NCBI GenBank assembly: GCA_019114465.1
Contig: DXFM01000048.1
Location: forward strand, 41,475-105,474
Length of the DNA: 64,000 nt
Direction of reading: 5' to 3'
DNA from: Candidatus Lachnoclostridium avicola
GTDB taxonomy: Bacteria > Bacillota > Clostridia > Lachnospirales > Lachnospiraceae
Part shown: piece after piece, positions 45,108 through 52,233 of the stretch
How positions within the stretch are numbered: the first letter of the stretch is position 1
Layout: the number at the start of each line of letters is the position of its first letter
Program-made: the position numbers and the translations under genes
Notes under the pieces: model-generated
Database searches by the model: none
Told to the model about the DNA's origin: nothing
What the model saw: only the letters and a program-made list of their open reading frames with translations

Positions 45108-45135
45108 TTTATTACCTTATATATACGGTAATAAA
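45108..45135. promoter_or_regulatory. 28-bp palindrome before the right repeat
   Basis: TTTATTACC and GGTAATAAA flank TTATATATAC, 23 bp inside the right direct repeat. Probable protein-binding site (Int, Xis or host factor). The rest of the 503-bp gap 44827-45329 is accounted for by the cassette promoter, hairpin, arm-like motifs, right repeat and resolvase scrap. Confidence 0.6.
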
Positions 45136-45158
45136 CTGTGATAAATGAACTTTTTTAA

Positions 45159-45234
45159 ATCCTCCCCTTTTTTATACCTCGCTTGTTCGCCGAGTGCAGC
45201 AGGCGGGGTATTTTTTGGGTTTTCCTTGATTTTT
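45159..45234. repeat. Right direct repeat (attR) of the integrated element
   Basis: Matches 37311-37386 over 76 bp with one mismatch; homology ends at GATTTTT on both sides. The unit between repeat starts is 7848 bp. Sequence beyond it is not plain chromosome but a remnant of a related element. Confidence 0.85.
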
Positions 45235-45237
45235 TAC

Positions 45238-45325
45238 CTCTGCCGGCTGTCTGTCCAGATTATGGCTTATAGAACTGATGTGGGGTTTTTAGATGGTCTG
45301 TAAAGGTTGTACCTTTATAGATAGT
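45238..45325 (-). pseudogene. Resolvase 5' fragment, remnant of a second element
   Basis: 45238-45284 matches the resolvase coding sequence at 42255-42301 (about 40 of 47 bases, CTGTCTGTCCAGATT core) and is joined directly to a copy of the upstream palindrome region (TAGATGGTCTGTAAAGGTTG; compare 42434-42465). The start codon and the intervening 120 bp are deleted. It shows that the right flank derives from a relative of the intact element. Confidence 0.75.
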
Positions 45326-45329
45326 GCAC

Positions 45330-45794
45330 CTACTGTACATCGTCAAGTTGTGACTCTTCTTTTTCAGAGTCTTTCTGTTCTTGCTCCTGCTGCCACTTTT
45401 TAAAATCTTCTATATCTGTATAGGCAAATCGAATAGCAATAGCAATAACTGTAAGATCGTCTATATATCCTATTCCTGGAAGGATATCTGGAATTAAATC
45501 GACAGGACTAAGAAAGTATATTAATGCGGCTATCAGGCCAATAAGTGAACCTACCGGGATTTCCCTATATTCTTTATGTATATATGCTTTTATGAGGCTC
45601 ACAATTAAGGGAATATCTTTTATTTTTTCTTTAAATCCAGATACCGTTCCAATTTTGTCGCCTACTTGATCTAAAAATTTATTCATTTCTTTTTCGTTTT
45701 GCAAGAGCTGTTCGGCTTTTTTCTTATTAGCGTTTAAAGCTTTTTTAGCCTGCTTTTCTGTTATTTGTGGAGTTGTTTCATTTTTCTTCGCCAT
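45330..45794 (-). CDS. YkvA-like (DUF1232) membrane protein, cargo of Mor cassette 2
   Basis: 154 aa behind GAAGGAGACAAAG. A Lys-rich coiled-coil-like N-terminus (EKQAKKALNANKKKAEQLLQNEKEM) is followed by the DUF1232 core: VGSLIGLIAALIYFLSPVDLIPDILPGIGYIDDLTVIAIAIRF, one or two membrane segments. The tail is Glu/Gln-rich. Function of the family is unknown. The gene overlaps the Mor 2 gene by 17 bp, so its translation is coupled, matching the arrangement in cassette 1 but with an unrelated cargo. Confidence 0.88.
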   Translation of the reverse strand: MAKKNETTPQITEKQAKKALNANKKKAEQLLQNEKEMNKFLDQVGDKIGTVSGFKEKIKDIPLIVSLIKAYIHKEYREIPVGSLIGLIAALIYFLSPVDLIPDILPGIGYIDDLTVIAIAIRFAYTDIEDFKKWQQEQEQKDSEKEESQLDDVQ

Positions 45795-46059
45795 CTTTGT
45801 CTCCTTCTTGTTTTTTTATCTGGCGTAATCGCCGCTCAGTGTACCCTAATTTTTTTGATAATTGCTTAATATCAGCATTTGGGTATGTAAGCTGTTTACG
45901 AACATATCCTATAGAATATAACTTTTTTGGAAATGTTATCTGTAATCCCTTGAAATTGTCGTATAGCTTAAGTGTTGCTTCGATACCAATAACCTCTGCA
46001 ATATCTTGGTATATTCCAGATAAATCAGAGGCGTTAATATCGCTGTTTTGAGCAATCAA
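45778..46059 (-). CDS. Mor-family transcription activator 2
   Basis: 93 aa beginning at TTG, behind AGAGGGAGGGAGTTA. LSGIYQDIAEVIGIEATLKLYDNFKGLQITFPKKLYS and KQLSKKLGYTERRLRQIKKQ parallel activator 1 closely (identical in ITFPKKLYS and GYTERRLRQ). Its promoter is 98 percent identical to that of activator 1 over 110 bp, so each protein may act on both cassettes. Directly overlaps the YkvA-like cargo gene. Confidence 0.9.
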   Translation of the reverse strand: MIAQNSDINASDLSGIYQDIAEVIGIEATLKLYDNFKGLQITFPKKLYSIGYVRKQLTYPNADIKQLSKKLGYTERRLRQIKKQEGDKDGEEK

Positions 46060-46060
46060 T

Positions 46061-46170
46061 AACTCCCTCCCTCTTTCGTATGCTGTTGATTCTGAGATAA
46101 CTATACATTTTTTGAATTGAAATTACACTTTGCAAATTTCCTTGAAATTTTCCTTATAAATTTCCAGAAG
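46061..46170 (-). promoter_or_regulatory. Mor cassette promoter region, copy 2, with three 12-bp iterons
   Basis: Copy of 44826-44935 with two base changes. Iterons TTGCAAATTTCC (46130), TTGAAATTTTCC (46142) and TTATAAATTTCC (46154). Homology to copy 1 stops at 46170, about 70 bp before the SDR gene, and no third 76-bp repeat follows, so the right end of this remnant has been lost. Confidence 0.8.
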
Positions 46171-46240
46171 CTCAAAAACAGACAACTGTGGCCCTTTTTT
46201 ATCCCCCATGATATACTGGAGATCAAAGGAGGCTGATACA

Positions 46241-46957
46241 ATGTTTCAGAATAAAGTGGCGGTTATCACAGGGGGCGCCCAGGGCATCGGAAAATGTATT
46301 GCAGAAGAATTCCGGAAAAACGGAGCATCTGTCTGCATCATAGATGTACGGGAAAATGATTATTTTATCGGTGATCTGGCGGAAAAAGAGACCTTAGAGC
46401 GTTTTGCCAAAAAGGTGGCTGCGGAATACGGGAACGTGGACTGTCTGATCAACAACGCAATTCCCTTGATGAAGGGGATCGCTGGCTGCTCTTATGAAGA
46501 GTTCAATTACGCTCTGCGGGTAGGCGTGACGGCGCCGTTTTATCTTGCAAAGCTTTTTCTGCCGTACTTTTCTTCCGGTGCGTCCATTGTAAATATTTCT
46601 TCTTCCCGGGACCGCATGAGCCAGCCGCAGACCGAAAGCTATACCGCAGCGAAAGGGGGAATTGCGGCCCTTACCCACGCTCTGGCGGTAAGTCTTAGGG
46701 GAAAAGTCCGGGTCAATTCCATTTCTCCAGGCTGGATTGACACCGCTTACACAGAGTATACAGGCGCAGATGCGGTCCAGCAGCCCGCCGGCCGGGTGGG
46801 AAATCCCCTGGATATTGCCAATATGGTGCTGTATCTCTGCTCGGACAAAGCGGGATTTATCACCGGGGAAAATATATGTATTGACGGCGGTATGACGAAA
46901 CAGATGATTTACCACAATGATTTCGGGTGGACGCTGAATGAAGAGGAAAAACCATAG
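46241..46957 (+). CDS. Short-chain dehydrogenase/reductase
   Basis: 238 aa from the ATG at 46241 behind AAAGGAGGCTGATACA; the track start is 33 nt upstream without a site. Rossmann motif TGGAQGIGKCIAEEF, NNA in LINNAIP, catalytic Ser in NISSSRD, YTAAK with the Tyr and Lys, and the C-terminal GENICIDGGMTKQM. NAD(P)-dependent oxidoreductase of unknown substrate; the loop after the active site is short. First chromosomal gene after the element remnant. Confidence 0.93.
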   Translation: MFQNKVAVITGGAQGIGKCIAEEFRKNGASVCIIDVRENDYFIGDLAEKETLERFAKKVAAEYGNVDCLINNAIPLMKGIAGCSYEEFNYALRVGVTAPFYLAKLFLPYFSSGASIVNISSSRDRMSQPQTESYTAAKGGIAALTHALAVSLRGKVRVNSISPGWIDTAYTEYTGADAVQQPAGRVGNPLDIANMVLYLCSDKAGFITGENICIDGGMTKQMIYHNDFGWTLNEEEKP

Positions 46958-47035
46958 ATAATCTGCAAAGTTGACATAAAAAATCATTTCAGTTATACTA
47001 CGAAAAGAATTCTGACAAAAGAGAGGAACACAATC

Positions 47036-47446
47036 ATGATCCTGATCATTTGCACCGAGGACCGCTGGGGCATGGCCTTCAACGGCCGCCGGTTGAGCAT
47101 GGACCAGGCGGTTCGGGAGAAGATGCTGGAAATTGCTGCGGGGAAAACTCTGTGGATGAGCGGCTACAGCAGAAAACAGTTTGAAGAAGAAGAAAAGGAG
47201 CCGATCCGGGTGGACGACCGTTTTCTAGAAAAGGCGGGGAAAGGAGAGTACTGTTTCGCGGAACTGGAGGATGTGACCTCCTACGGAGACCGGCTGGAGG
47301 GAATTATCCTGTTTCGGTGGAACAGGAGATATCCGGCGGACCAGTACTTTGATCCGGAGCTGTTAAAGTCCTTTCACCTGGTGAAGACGGAAGAATTTCC
47401 GGGAAGATCCCATGAGAAGATCACCATGGAGGTGTACTCCTTATGA
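47036..47446 (+). CDS. Small conserved protein, possibly DHFR-fold, function unknown
   Basis: 136 aa behind AGAGAGGAACACAATC. ILIICTEDRWGMAFNGRRLSMDQAVREKML then GKTLWMSGYSRKQF is recognisable from Lachnospiraceae proteins that databases sometimes label ribonuclease Z without reason; the spacing of the first strand, the D-x-x-G-M-x-x-N-x-R region and the following helix recall dihydrofolate-reductase folds. Catalytic residues cannot be assigned. Overlaps the nuclease gene by 4 bp (ATGA). Confidence 0.6.
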   Translation: MILIICTEDRWGMAFNGRRLSMDQAVREKMLEIAAGKTLWMSGYSRKQFEEEEKEPIRVDDRFLEKAGKGEYCFAELEDVTSYGDRLEGIILFRWNRRYPADQYFDPELLKSFHLVKTEEFPGRSHEKITMEVYSL

Positions 47447-48405
47447 GCTGGCTGCGGAAAATGAGAACGACGGCGGCTCTACTTCTTGCAGCCGCGGTCT
47501 TTGGGATCGCAAGCTGCGGCGGAAGCCAGTTTCCGGCGGGCGGGGACTGGCCTGCCGCGGTGTCCGATGGACGAGGCGGCGCGGGAGAATCGGAGGGATT
47601 TTCCTTTGGCGAGGATGAAACGTCCCAGACAGGTGTGTACACCGGCGATCCCTATGAGACGGTCAACGGCAATGTCCCCTATTTTACAGAAGAGGAGCTG
47701 GCGGAGGGAAAGGAGTCCTTCGAGCATTACAGCGAGCTGGACCGGCTGGGGCGTTGCGGAGTGGCCTTTGCCAGCGTGGGGCAGGATCTGATGCCCACGG
47801 AGACCAGAGAGAGCATCAGCCAGATCAAGCCTTCCGGGTGGCAGACCGCCCGCTACGACATCGTGGACGGAGGTTATCTGTACAACCGCTGCCACCTGAT
47901 CGGCTATCAGCTGACGGCGGAAAACGCCAACGAGAAGAATCTGATCACCGGAACCAGGTACATGAATGTGGAGGGAATGCTTCCCTTTGAAAATATGACG
48001 GCGGACTATGTGAAGGAGACGGGCAACCATGTGCTCTACCGGGTTACGCCGGAATTTCAGGGGGACGAGCTGGTGGCCCGGGGAGTGCTTATGGAGGCCC
48101 GGTCGGTGGAAGATGACGGAGAGGGAATCAGCTTCTGCGTATTTGTCTATAATGTGCAGCCGGGCATTGAGATCGACTACGCCACCGGAGACAGCCGACT
48201 GGCGGGGGAAGAGACGGAAGAAACGACGTCCGGATCCCAGTCAGAGGAGATGGAGTATGTGCTCAACACCGGAACAAAGCGGTTTCACAAGCCGAACTGC
48301 AGCAGCGTAAAGGATATGAAGGAGGAAAACCGGGAGGACTATTTCGGAACCAGGGAGGAGCTTCTGGCGGAGGGATATGAGCCCTGCGGCCGCTGCAAAC
48401 CGTAA
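47443..48405 (+). CDS. Secreted DNA/RNA non-specific endonuclease lipoprotein
   Basis: 320 aa. Lipoprotein signal (LLLAAAVFGIASCGG, Cys25), acidic linker, then a NUC1-type nuclease domain (about 70-240): RLGRCGVAFASVGQDLMP, WQTARYDIVDGGYLYNRCHLIGYQL with the catalytic His, NEKNLITGTRYMNVEGMLPFEN. This resembles DNA-entry nucleases. The last 50 residues (YVLNTGTKRFHKPNCSSVKDM...YEPCGRCKP) form a small Ada-like metal-binding module. Likely degrades extracellular nucleic acid at the cell surface for nutrition or uptake. Confidence 0.9.
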   Translation: MSWLRKMRTTAALLLAAAVFGIASCGGSQFPAGGDWPAAVSDGRGGAGESEGFSFGEDETSQTGVYTGDPYETVNGNVPYFTEEELAEGKESFEHYSELDRLGRCGVAFASVGQDLMPTETRESISQIKPSGWQTARYDIVDGGYLYNRCHLIGYQLTAENANEKNLITGTRYMNVEGMLPFENMTADYVKETGNHVLYRVTPEFQGDELVARGVLMEARSVEDDGEGISFCVFVYNVQPGIEIDYATGDSRLAGEETEETTSGSQSEEMEYVLNTGTKRFHKPNCSSVKDMKEENREDYFGTREELLAEGYEPCGRCKP

Positions 48406-48538
48406 AAACTAGGAAAAATCCGGTCTCAGCGGGAAAAAATGAAAAAAGCGGATCTTGAAAAAACCTAGGTTTTATGCGGGTTTCCAGGGGAAACGTGTCA
48501 ATTGAACAAAAAAAAATACACAATTTTGAAAAAAACAT

Positions 48539-48567
48539 TTGCAAAATCCGAAGTTTTGTATTATACT
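48539..48567 (+). promoter_or_regulatory. Sigma-A type promoter of the SEC-C gene
   Basis: TTGCAA, 17-bp spacer, TATACT, 43 nt before the ATG. Confidence 0.7.
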
Positions 48568-48609
48568 ATCTCACGTAGTCCTCGAGAGAACAAAAAGGAT
48601 GGTTACGCA

Positions 48610-49125
48610 ATGGCAACAATGTTGGAGACATGGAGAAATCTTGCGTACGGAGACGGGCTGGCAAAGAAGCAGCAGGAAGAGCTCTGGAGCAGATATTTCC
48701 AGATTGAAAAAGGTATTTACGAGCAGATCCTGACAGATCCCGCACAGGTAATTGAGGGAACGGTGAAGGAGCTTGCTGATAAGTATAATACAGACACTAT
48801 GATCATGACCGGTTTCCTGGACGGCATCAATGAGAGCCTGAAGGGATATGAGAATCCCATCGAGACCATGGATGAGAACACTCAGGTTAAGATTGAGATT
48901 GATCCGGAAAAGCTGTATTACAACATGGTGGAGGCGAAAGCCAACTGGCTCTATGAACTTCCCCAGTGGGACAGCATTCTCAGTGAAGAGAGACGGAAAG
49001 AGCTCTACAAGGAGCAGAAAGCTTCCGGTACGGTTCGCCGTCAGACGAAGAAGATCTATCCCAATGATCCGTGTCCCTGCGGCAGCGGAAAGAAATACAA
49101 AAAGTGCTGCGGAAAAAATTTATAA
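48610..49125 (+). CDS. SEC-C metal-binding domain protein
   Basis: 171 aa from the ATG at 48610; the track ORF extends back across the promoter. Mostly helical protein ([37 protein letters not shown]) ending in the SEC-C zinc motif [19 protein letters not shown], which in SecA binds SecB and ribosomes. The N-terminal part matches no enzyme I know. Present as a single gene with its own promoter; function unknown. Confidence 0.85.
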   Translation: MATMLETWRNLAYGDGLAKKQQEELWSRYFQIEKGIYEQILTDPAQVIEGTVKELADKYNTDTMIMTGFLDGINESLKGYENPIETMDENTQVKIEIDPEKLYYNMVEAKANWLYELPQWDSILSEERRKELYKEQKASGTVRRQTKKIYPNDPCPCGSGKKYKKCCGKNL

Positions 49126-49161
49126 TGAAATGAATGCGGCTGGAAACAGCCGCAGAGATGA

Positions 49162-49235
49162 CGGGGTATGGCGTAGCTTGGTAGCGCGCTCGGCTGGGGG
49201 CCGAGAGGTCGCAGGTTCAAATCCTGTTGCCCCGA
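49162..49235 (+). tRNA. tRNA-Pro(GGG)
   Basis: 74-nt cloverleaf: acceptor CGGGGTA/TGCCCCG, D arm with AGCTTGGTAGC, anticodon stem CTCGG/CCGAG enclosing CTGGGGG (anticodon GGG, reading CCC/CCU), and T arm GCAGG-TTCAAAT-CCTGT. CCA is not encoded. Confidence 0.95.
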
Positions 49236-49240
49236 TGAAT

Positions 49241-49286
49241 AAAAGTGCTGGGTGCCTGAGAACAGGTTCCTAGCACTTTTTGTTTT
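49241..49286 (+). terminator. Terminator after tRNA-Pro
   Basis: AAAAGTGCTGGG paired with TCCTAGCACTTTT, followed by TGTTTTAC. Confidence 0.85.
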
Positions 49287-49349
49287 ACATATTTTTAAAA
49301 TTCAGGTAAATGAGTACGCCGCCGGAGGGCGGAAGGAGGAGCGGTGAAG

Positions 49350-50141
49350 ATGTCAAAAAAGAGGATTGCCAGCTTTGATGTGGATCAGACTCTGCTGGAT
49401 CATAAGACGTATCAGATTCCTGAAAGTGCACTGAGGGCAGTGAATGAGCTGCGGAAGGATTTTTACATTGTGCTGTCCACAGGACGGGATATGGACAACT
49501 ATTACAGCAAGCAGTACCGGGATGTGATTCAGCCGGATGCGGTGATTCATCTGAACGGGACGAAAATCACAGTGGGCGGAGAGCTGATCTATGAGCATGA
49601 GATGGACAGGACGCTGCTGAAGGAAATTCTGGATTATGCCGACAAAGCGGGCTACGCCCTGGGAGTGACCATTGGAAATGAGGACTATTATCTTCATCCT
49701 GAAGTGGTGGAGGAGACGGACCGGCTGCGCTGGGGTCGGTCAGAGCGGCGCTTTAAAGATCCCAGATCCCTGCTGGACCAGGGCGTGCGGACTCTGGCCT
49801 ATATTGGAAAGGAAGACGGCGCCATAGATATGGAGAAGCGCTTCCCCCAGCTGAAATTCCTCATGTTCGCCGGCCGCCTGGGAGCGGACGTGGTGGAGCG
49901 GGAGGCGTCCAAAGCCAAGGGACTTCTCCGCCTCTGCCAGTATTACGGCACCACTCCGGAGGATGCGGTGGCTTTTGGGGACAGTATGAATGATTTTGAG
50001 ATTCTGCAGACCGCCGGTCTGGGGATTGCCATGGGAAATGCCATGGATGAGCTGAAGGCGGTGGCGGATTACGTCACGTCTTCGGTGGGAGAGGATGGAA
50101 TCTGGAATGCCTGCGAGCATTTTAATTTTTTCAGGTCATGA
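49350..50141 (+). CDS. Cof-type HAD family hydrolase
   Basis: 263 aa from the ATG at 49350 (AAGGAGG 10 nt upstream); the GTG at 49344 is an alternative only 4 nt from the site. Motif I is FDVDQTLLDH, with Gln in place of the usual Gly of DxDGT; motif II is VLSTGRDMDNY; motif IV is VAFGDSMNDFEILQTAG. The insert between motifs II and III is the C2 cap of Cof/YwpJ-like sugar or nucleotide phosphatases. The final AMGNAMDELKAVADYVTSSVGEDGI is typical. Substrate unknown. Confidence 0.92.
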   Translation: MSKKRIASFDVDQTLLDHKTYQIPESALRAVNELRKDFYIVLSTGRDMDNYYSKQYRDVIQPDAVIHLNGTKITVGGELIYEHEMDRTLLKEILDYADKAGYALGVTIGNEDYYLHPEVVEETDRLRWGRSERRFKDPRSLLDQGVRTLAYIGKEDGAIDMEKRFPQLKFLMFAGRLGADVVEREASKAKGLLRLCQYYGTTPEDAVAFGDSMNDFEILQTAGLGIAMGNAMDELKAVADYVTSSVGEDGIWNACEHFNFFRS

Positions 50142-50156
50142 AAGGAGAGAGGGACA

Positions 50157-51941
50157 GTGAATGAGCGTTTGGAGAGACTGAGGGAAAAGATGAGAGAGAG
50201 GGGCATTGACGTGTATGTGGTGCCCACCTCTGATTTCCACGAGTCGGAATATGTGGGGGAGCATTTTGCCTGCCGGAAATATATCACCGGGTTTACCGGT
50301 TCCGCGGGAACAGCGGTGGTGACCATGACGGAGGCCGGGCTTTGGACTGACGGCCGGTATTTCGTTCAGGCATCCGGACAGCTGAAGGGCAGCGATGTGG
50401 CTCTGATGAAAATGGGTGTGGAAGGTGTGCCCACTGTCCTGGAGTATATTGGGCAGAAGCTTCCGGAAGGAGGAAAACTGGGCTTTGACGGCCGGGTGAT
50501 CAACGAGCTTCTGGGCGAGGATATGGAAGCTGCCGTATCCGGAAAACACGGCACGGTGGTGTACGGGGAAGACCTGGTGGGCATGATCTGGGAGGACCGC
50601 CCTGCCCTCTCCAGAGAGCCGGTGTGGATCCTGGATGAGAAGTACTGCGGAAAATCTGCCGGCGAGAAGATCGGCGATCTCCGCCGGGCCATGAAGCAGG
50701 CGGGAGCGGACGTCCATGTGCTGACGGCTCTGGACGATATCGTGTGGCTGTTAAATATCCGGGGAAATGATGTGCCCTGCAATCCGGTGGTGCTCTCCTA
50801 TCTGGTGGTGACGGACAGTCAGGTTCTGTTTTTTGTCCAGGAGGAGGCCCTCGACGATGAGGTGAAGGCCTACTTAAACGGGCTGGGAGTGACAGTGCGG
50901 CCTTATGGCGGCATTTACGAGTATGTAAAAACCCTTCGGGACCAGGCGGTGATGGTGGAAAAGAGCCGGGTGAATTACGCTCTCTGCCACAATCTGGACT
51001 CCAGCTGCCGGCTGATCGACCGGATGAATCCCACGGCCCTTGCCAAGGCGGTGAAAAACGAGACAGAGATGGAAAATCTCCGCCGGGCCCATATCAAGGA
51101 CGGCGTGGCGGTGACCAAATACATCTGCTGGCTGAAGAAGAACATTGGAAAGATCCCCATGGACGAGATGAGCGTGGCGGACAAACTGGAAGAGTTCCGG
51201 AAGGAGCAGGAGGGCTATCTGGAGCCCAGCTTCGACACCATTTCCGCTTACGGACCCAACGCGGCCATGTGCCATTATTCTGCCACCGAGGAGAGCAAGG
51301 CAGTTCTGGAGCCGAGGGGACTTTACCTGGTGGATTCCGGCGGCCAGTACTATGAGGGCACCACGGATATCACCAGAACCATCGCTTTGGGCGAGCTGAC
51401 GGCGGAGGAGAGAGAGCATTTCACCCTGACGGTGATGAGCATGCTCCGCCTGGGCAATGTAAAATTCCTTCACGGCTGCCGGGGACTGAACCTGGACTAT
51501 GTGGCCAGGGAGGTGTTCTGGCAGAGAGGTCTGAACTTTGACCACGGCACGGGCCATGGCGTGGGATATCTGTTAAACGTCCATGAACGTCCCAACGGCA
51601 TCCGCTGGAAGGTGGTGCCGGAGCGTCAGGACAGCGGAGTGCTGGAGGAGGGCATGCTCACCTCCGACGAGCCGGGAATCTACATCGAGGGAAGCCACGG
51701 CGTCCGCACGGAGAATCTGATTCTGTGCCGGAAGGCGGAGAAGACGGAGTTCGGCCAGTTTATGAGATTTGAGTTCGTGACCTTTGTGCCCATTGATCTG
51801 GACGCCATCGACAAATCCATCATGCGTCAGGAGGATGTGGATCTGTTAAATGCTTACCACAAAGAGGTGTACGAGAAGATTTCCCCCTACCTGACGGAGG
51901 AGGAAGCCGCCTGGCTGAAGGAATATACGAGAGCCATCTGA
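50157..51941 (+). CDS. Xaa-Pro aminopeptidase (M24B, aminopeptidase P type)
   Basis: 594 aa beginning at GTG behind AAAGGAGAG, 15 bp after the HAD gene. Two creatinase-like N-terminal domains (VYVVPTSDFHESEYVGEHF, GFTGSAGTAVVT, LWTDGRYFVQA) and a pita-bread catalytic domain with the metal ligands: the two Asp of LYLVDSGGQYYEGTTDITRT, His in FDHGTGHGVGYLLNVHE, Glu in TSDEPGIYIE and Glu in RFEFVTFVPID. Removes N-terminal residues before proline. Long form, like eukaryotic cytosolic APP. Confidence 0.95.
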   Translation: MNERLERLREKMRERGIDVYVVPTSDFHESEYVGEHFACRKYITGFTGSAGTAVVTMTEAGLWTDGRYFVQASGQLKGSDVALMKMGVEGVPTVLEYIGQKLPEGGKLGFDGRVINELLGEDMEAAVSGKHGTVVYGEDLVGMIWEDRPALSREPVWILDEKYCGKSAGEKIGDLRRAMKQAGADVHVLTALDDIVWLLNIRGNDVPCNPVVLSYLVVTDSQVLFFVQEEALDDEVKAYLNGLGVTVRPYGGIYEYVKTLRDQAVMVEKSRVNYALCHNLDSSCRLIDRMNPTALAKAVKNETEMENLRRAHIKDGVAVTKYICWLKKNIGKIPMDEMSVADKLEEFRKEQEGYLEPSFDTISAYGPNAAMCHYSATEESKAVLEPRGLYLVDSGGQYYEGTTDITRTIALGELTAEEREHFTLTVMSMLRLGNVKFLHGCRGLNLDYVAREVFWQRGLNFDHGTGHGVGYLLNVHERPNGIRWKVVPERQDSGVLEEGMLTSDEPGIYIEGSHGVRTENLILCRKAEKTEFGQFMRFEFVTFVPIDLDAIDKSIMRQEDVDLLNAYHKEVYEKISPYLTEEEAAWLKEYTRAI

Positions 51942-51964
51942 ATACCAATATGAGACGAAAACCG

Positions 51965-52021
51965 GGGACCGCCCCGCGGCGAAGAGCAGAACTGCTTCGC
52001 TGCGGGGCGGTCCCTTTTTTT
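51965..52021 (+). terminator. Terminator after the aminopeptidase gene
   Basis: GGGACCGCCCCGC and its complement, with inner GCGAAG/CTTCGC pairing, followed by TTTTTTT. Confidence 0.95.
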
Positions 52022-52060
52022 GCCCGGCAGCGGCGGCGCTGCAGAAGAAAAAATGAAAAA

Positions 52061-52115
52061 TGAAATAAAATTACATTTAAAATATTTATATAAAATATAT
52101 TGTAATTTAATTTCA
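52061..52115. promoter_or_regulatory. Inverted repeat operator of the PTS operon
   Basis: TGAAATAAAATTACA (52061-52075) and TGTAATTTAATTTCA (52101-52115) form 15-bp arms with one mismatched pair across a 25-bp AT spacer. The right arm overlaps the -35 box. TGAAAT/ATTTCA half-sites of this kind fit RpiR/MurR-type repressors, one of which is encoded in the operon. Confidence 0.7.
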
Positions 52116-52128
52116 TATGTGCTATTAT
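52100..52128 (+). promoter_or_regulatory. Promoter of the PTS operon
   Basis: TTGTAA, 17-bp spacer, TATTAT. Start of transcription expected near 52135, within the cre-like site. Confidence 0.7.
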
Positions 52129-52133
52129 ACCCG

Positions 52134-52147
52134 AGTAAGCGCTTATA
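52134..52147. promoter_or_regulatory. cre-like CcpA site
   Basis: AGTAAGCGCTTATA agrees with the cre consensus TGTAARCGYTTWCA at 12 of 14 positions and covers the expected transcription start, a position that gives repression. Consistent with an operon for a secondary carbon source and with hprK and a Crh-like gene in the same window. Confidence 0.65.
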
Positions 52148-52233
52148 TACGAAGAAAAATTAGGTAAAATGCTGCCATATGACAGCGGAGACTGAAAAGA
52201 AAAATGTAAGAATTGTCTTTAAGGAGGGCGAGT

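Larger units (their letters stand above)
37311..45234. mobile_element. Integrated mobilisable element, about 7.85 kb
   Basis: Bounded by 76-bp direct repeats and AT-rich throughout against a GC-rich surrounding. Contains int, xis, a MobC-like protein, a mini-relaxase, a 565-aa unknown protein, a serine resolvase with candidate res site, a 32-aa peptide and a Mor-driven cargo cassette. No conjugation machinery, so an integrative mobilisable element at most. Confidence 0.85.
45235..46170. mobile_element. Remnant of a second, related element in tandem
   Basis: Starts at the shared 76-bp repeat and keeps only a resolvase scrap, the YkvA-like cargo, Mor 2 and its promoter, in the same order as the right part of the intact element. 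Int, mobilisation genes and the right-end repeat are missing. Confidence 0.72.

Noticed and set aside
37311-46170. Insertion sequence or transposon with DDE transposase
   Set aside because: No transposase and no terminal inverted repeats; direct repeats plus Int fit integration by a tyrosine recombinase.
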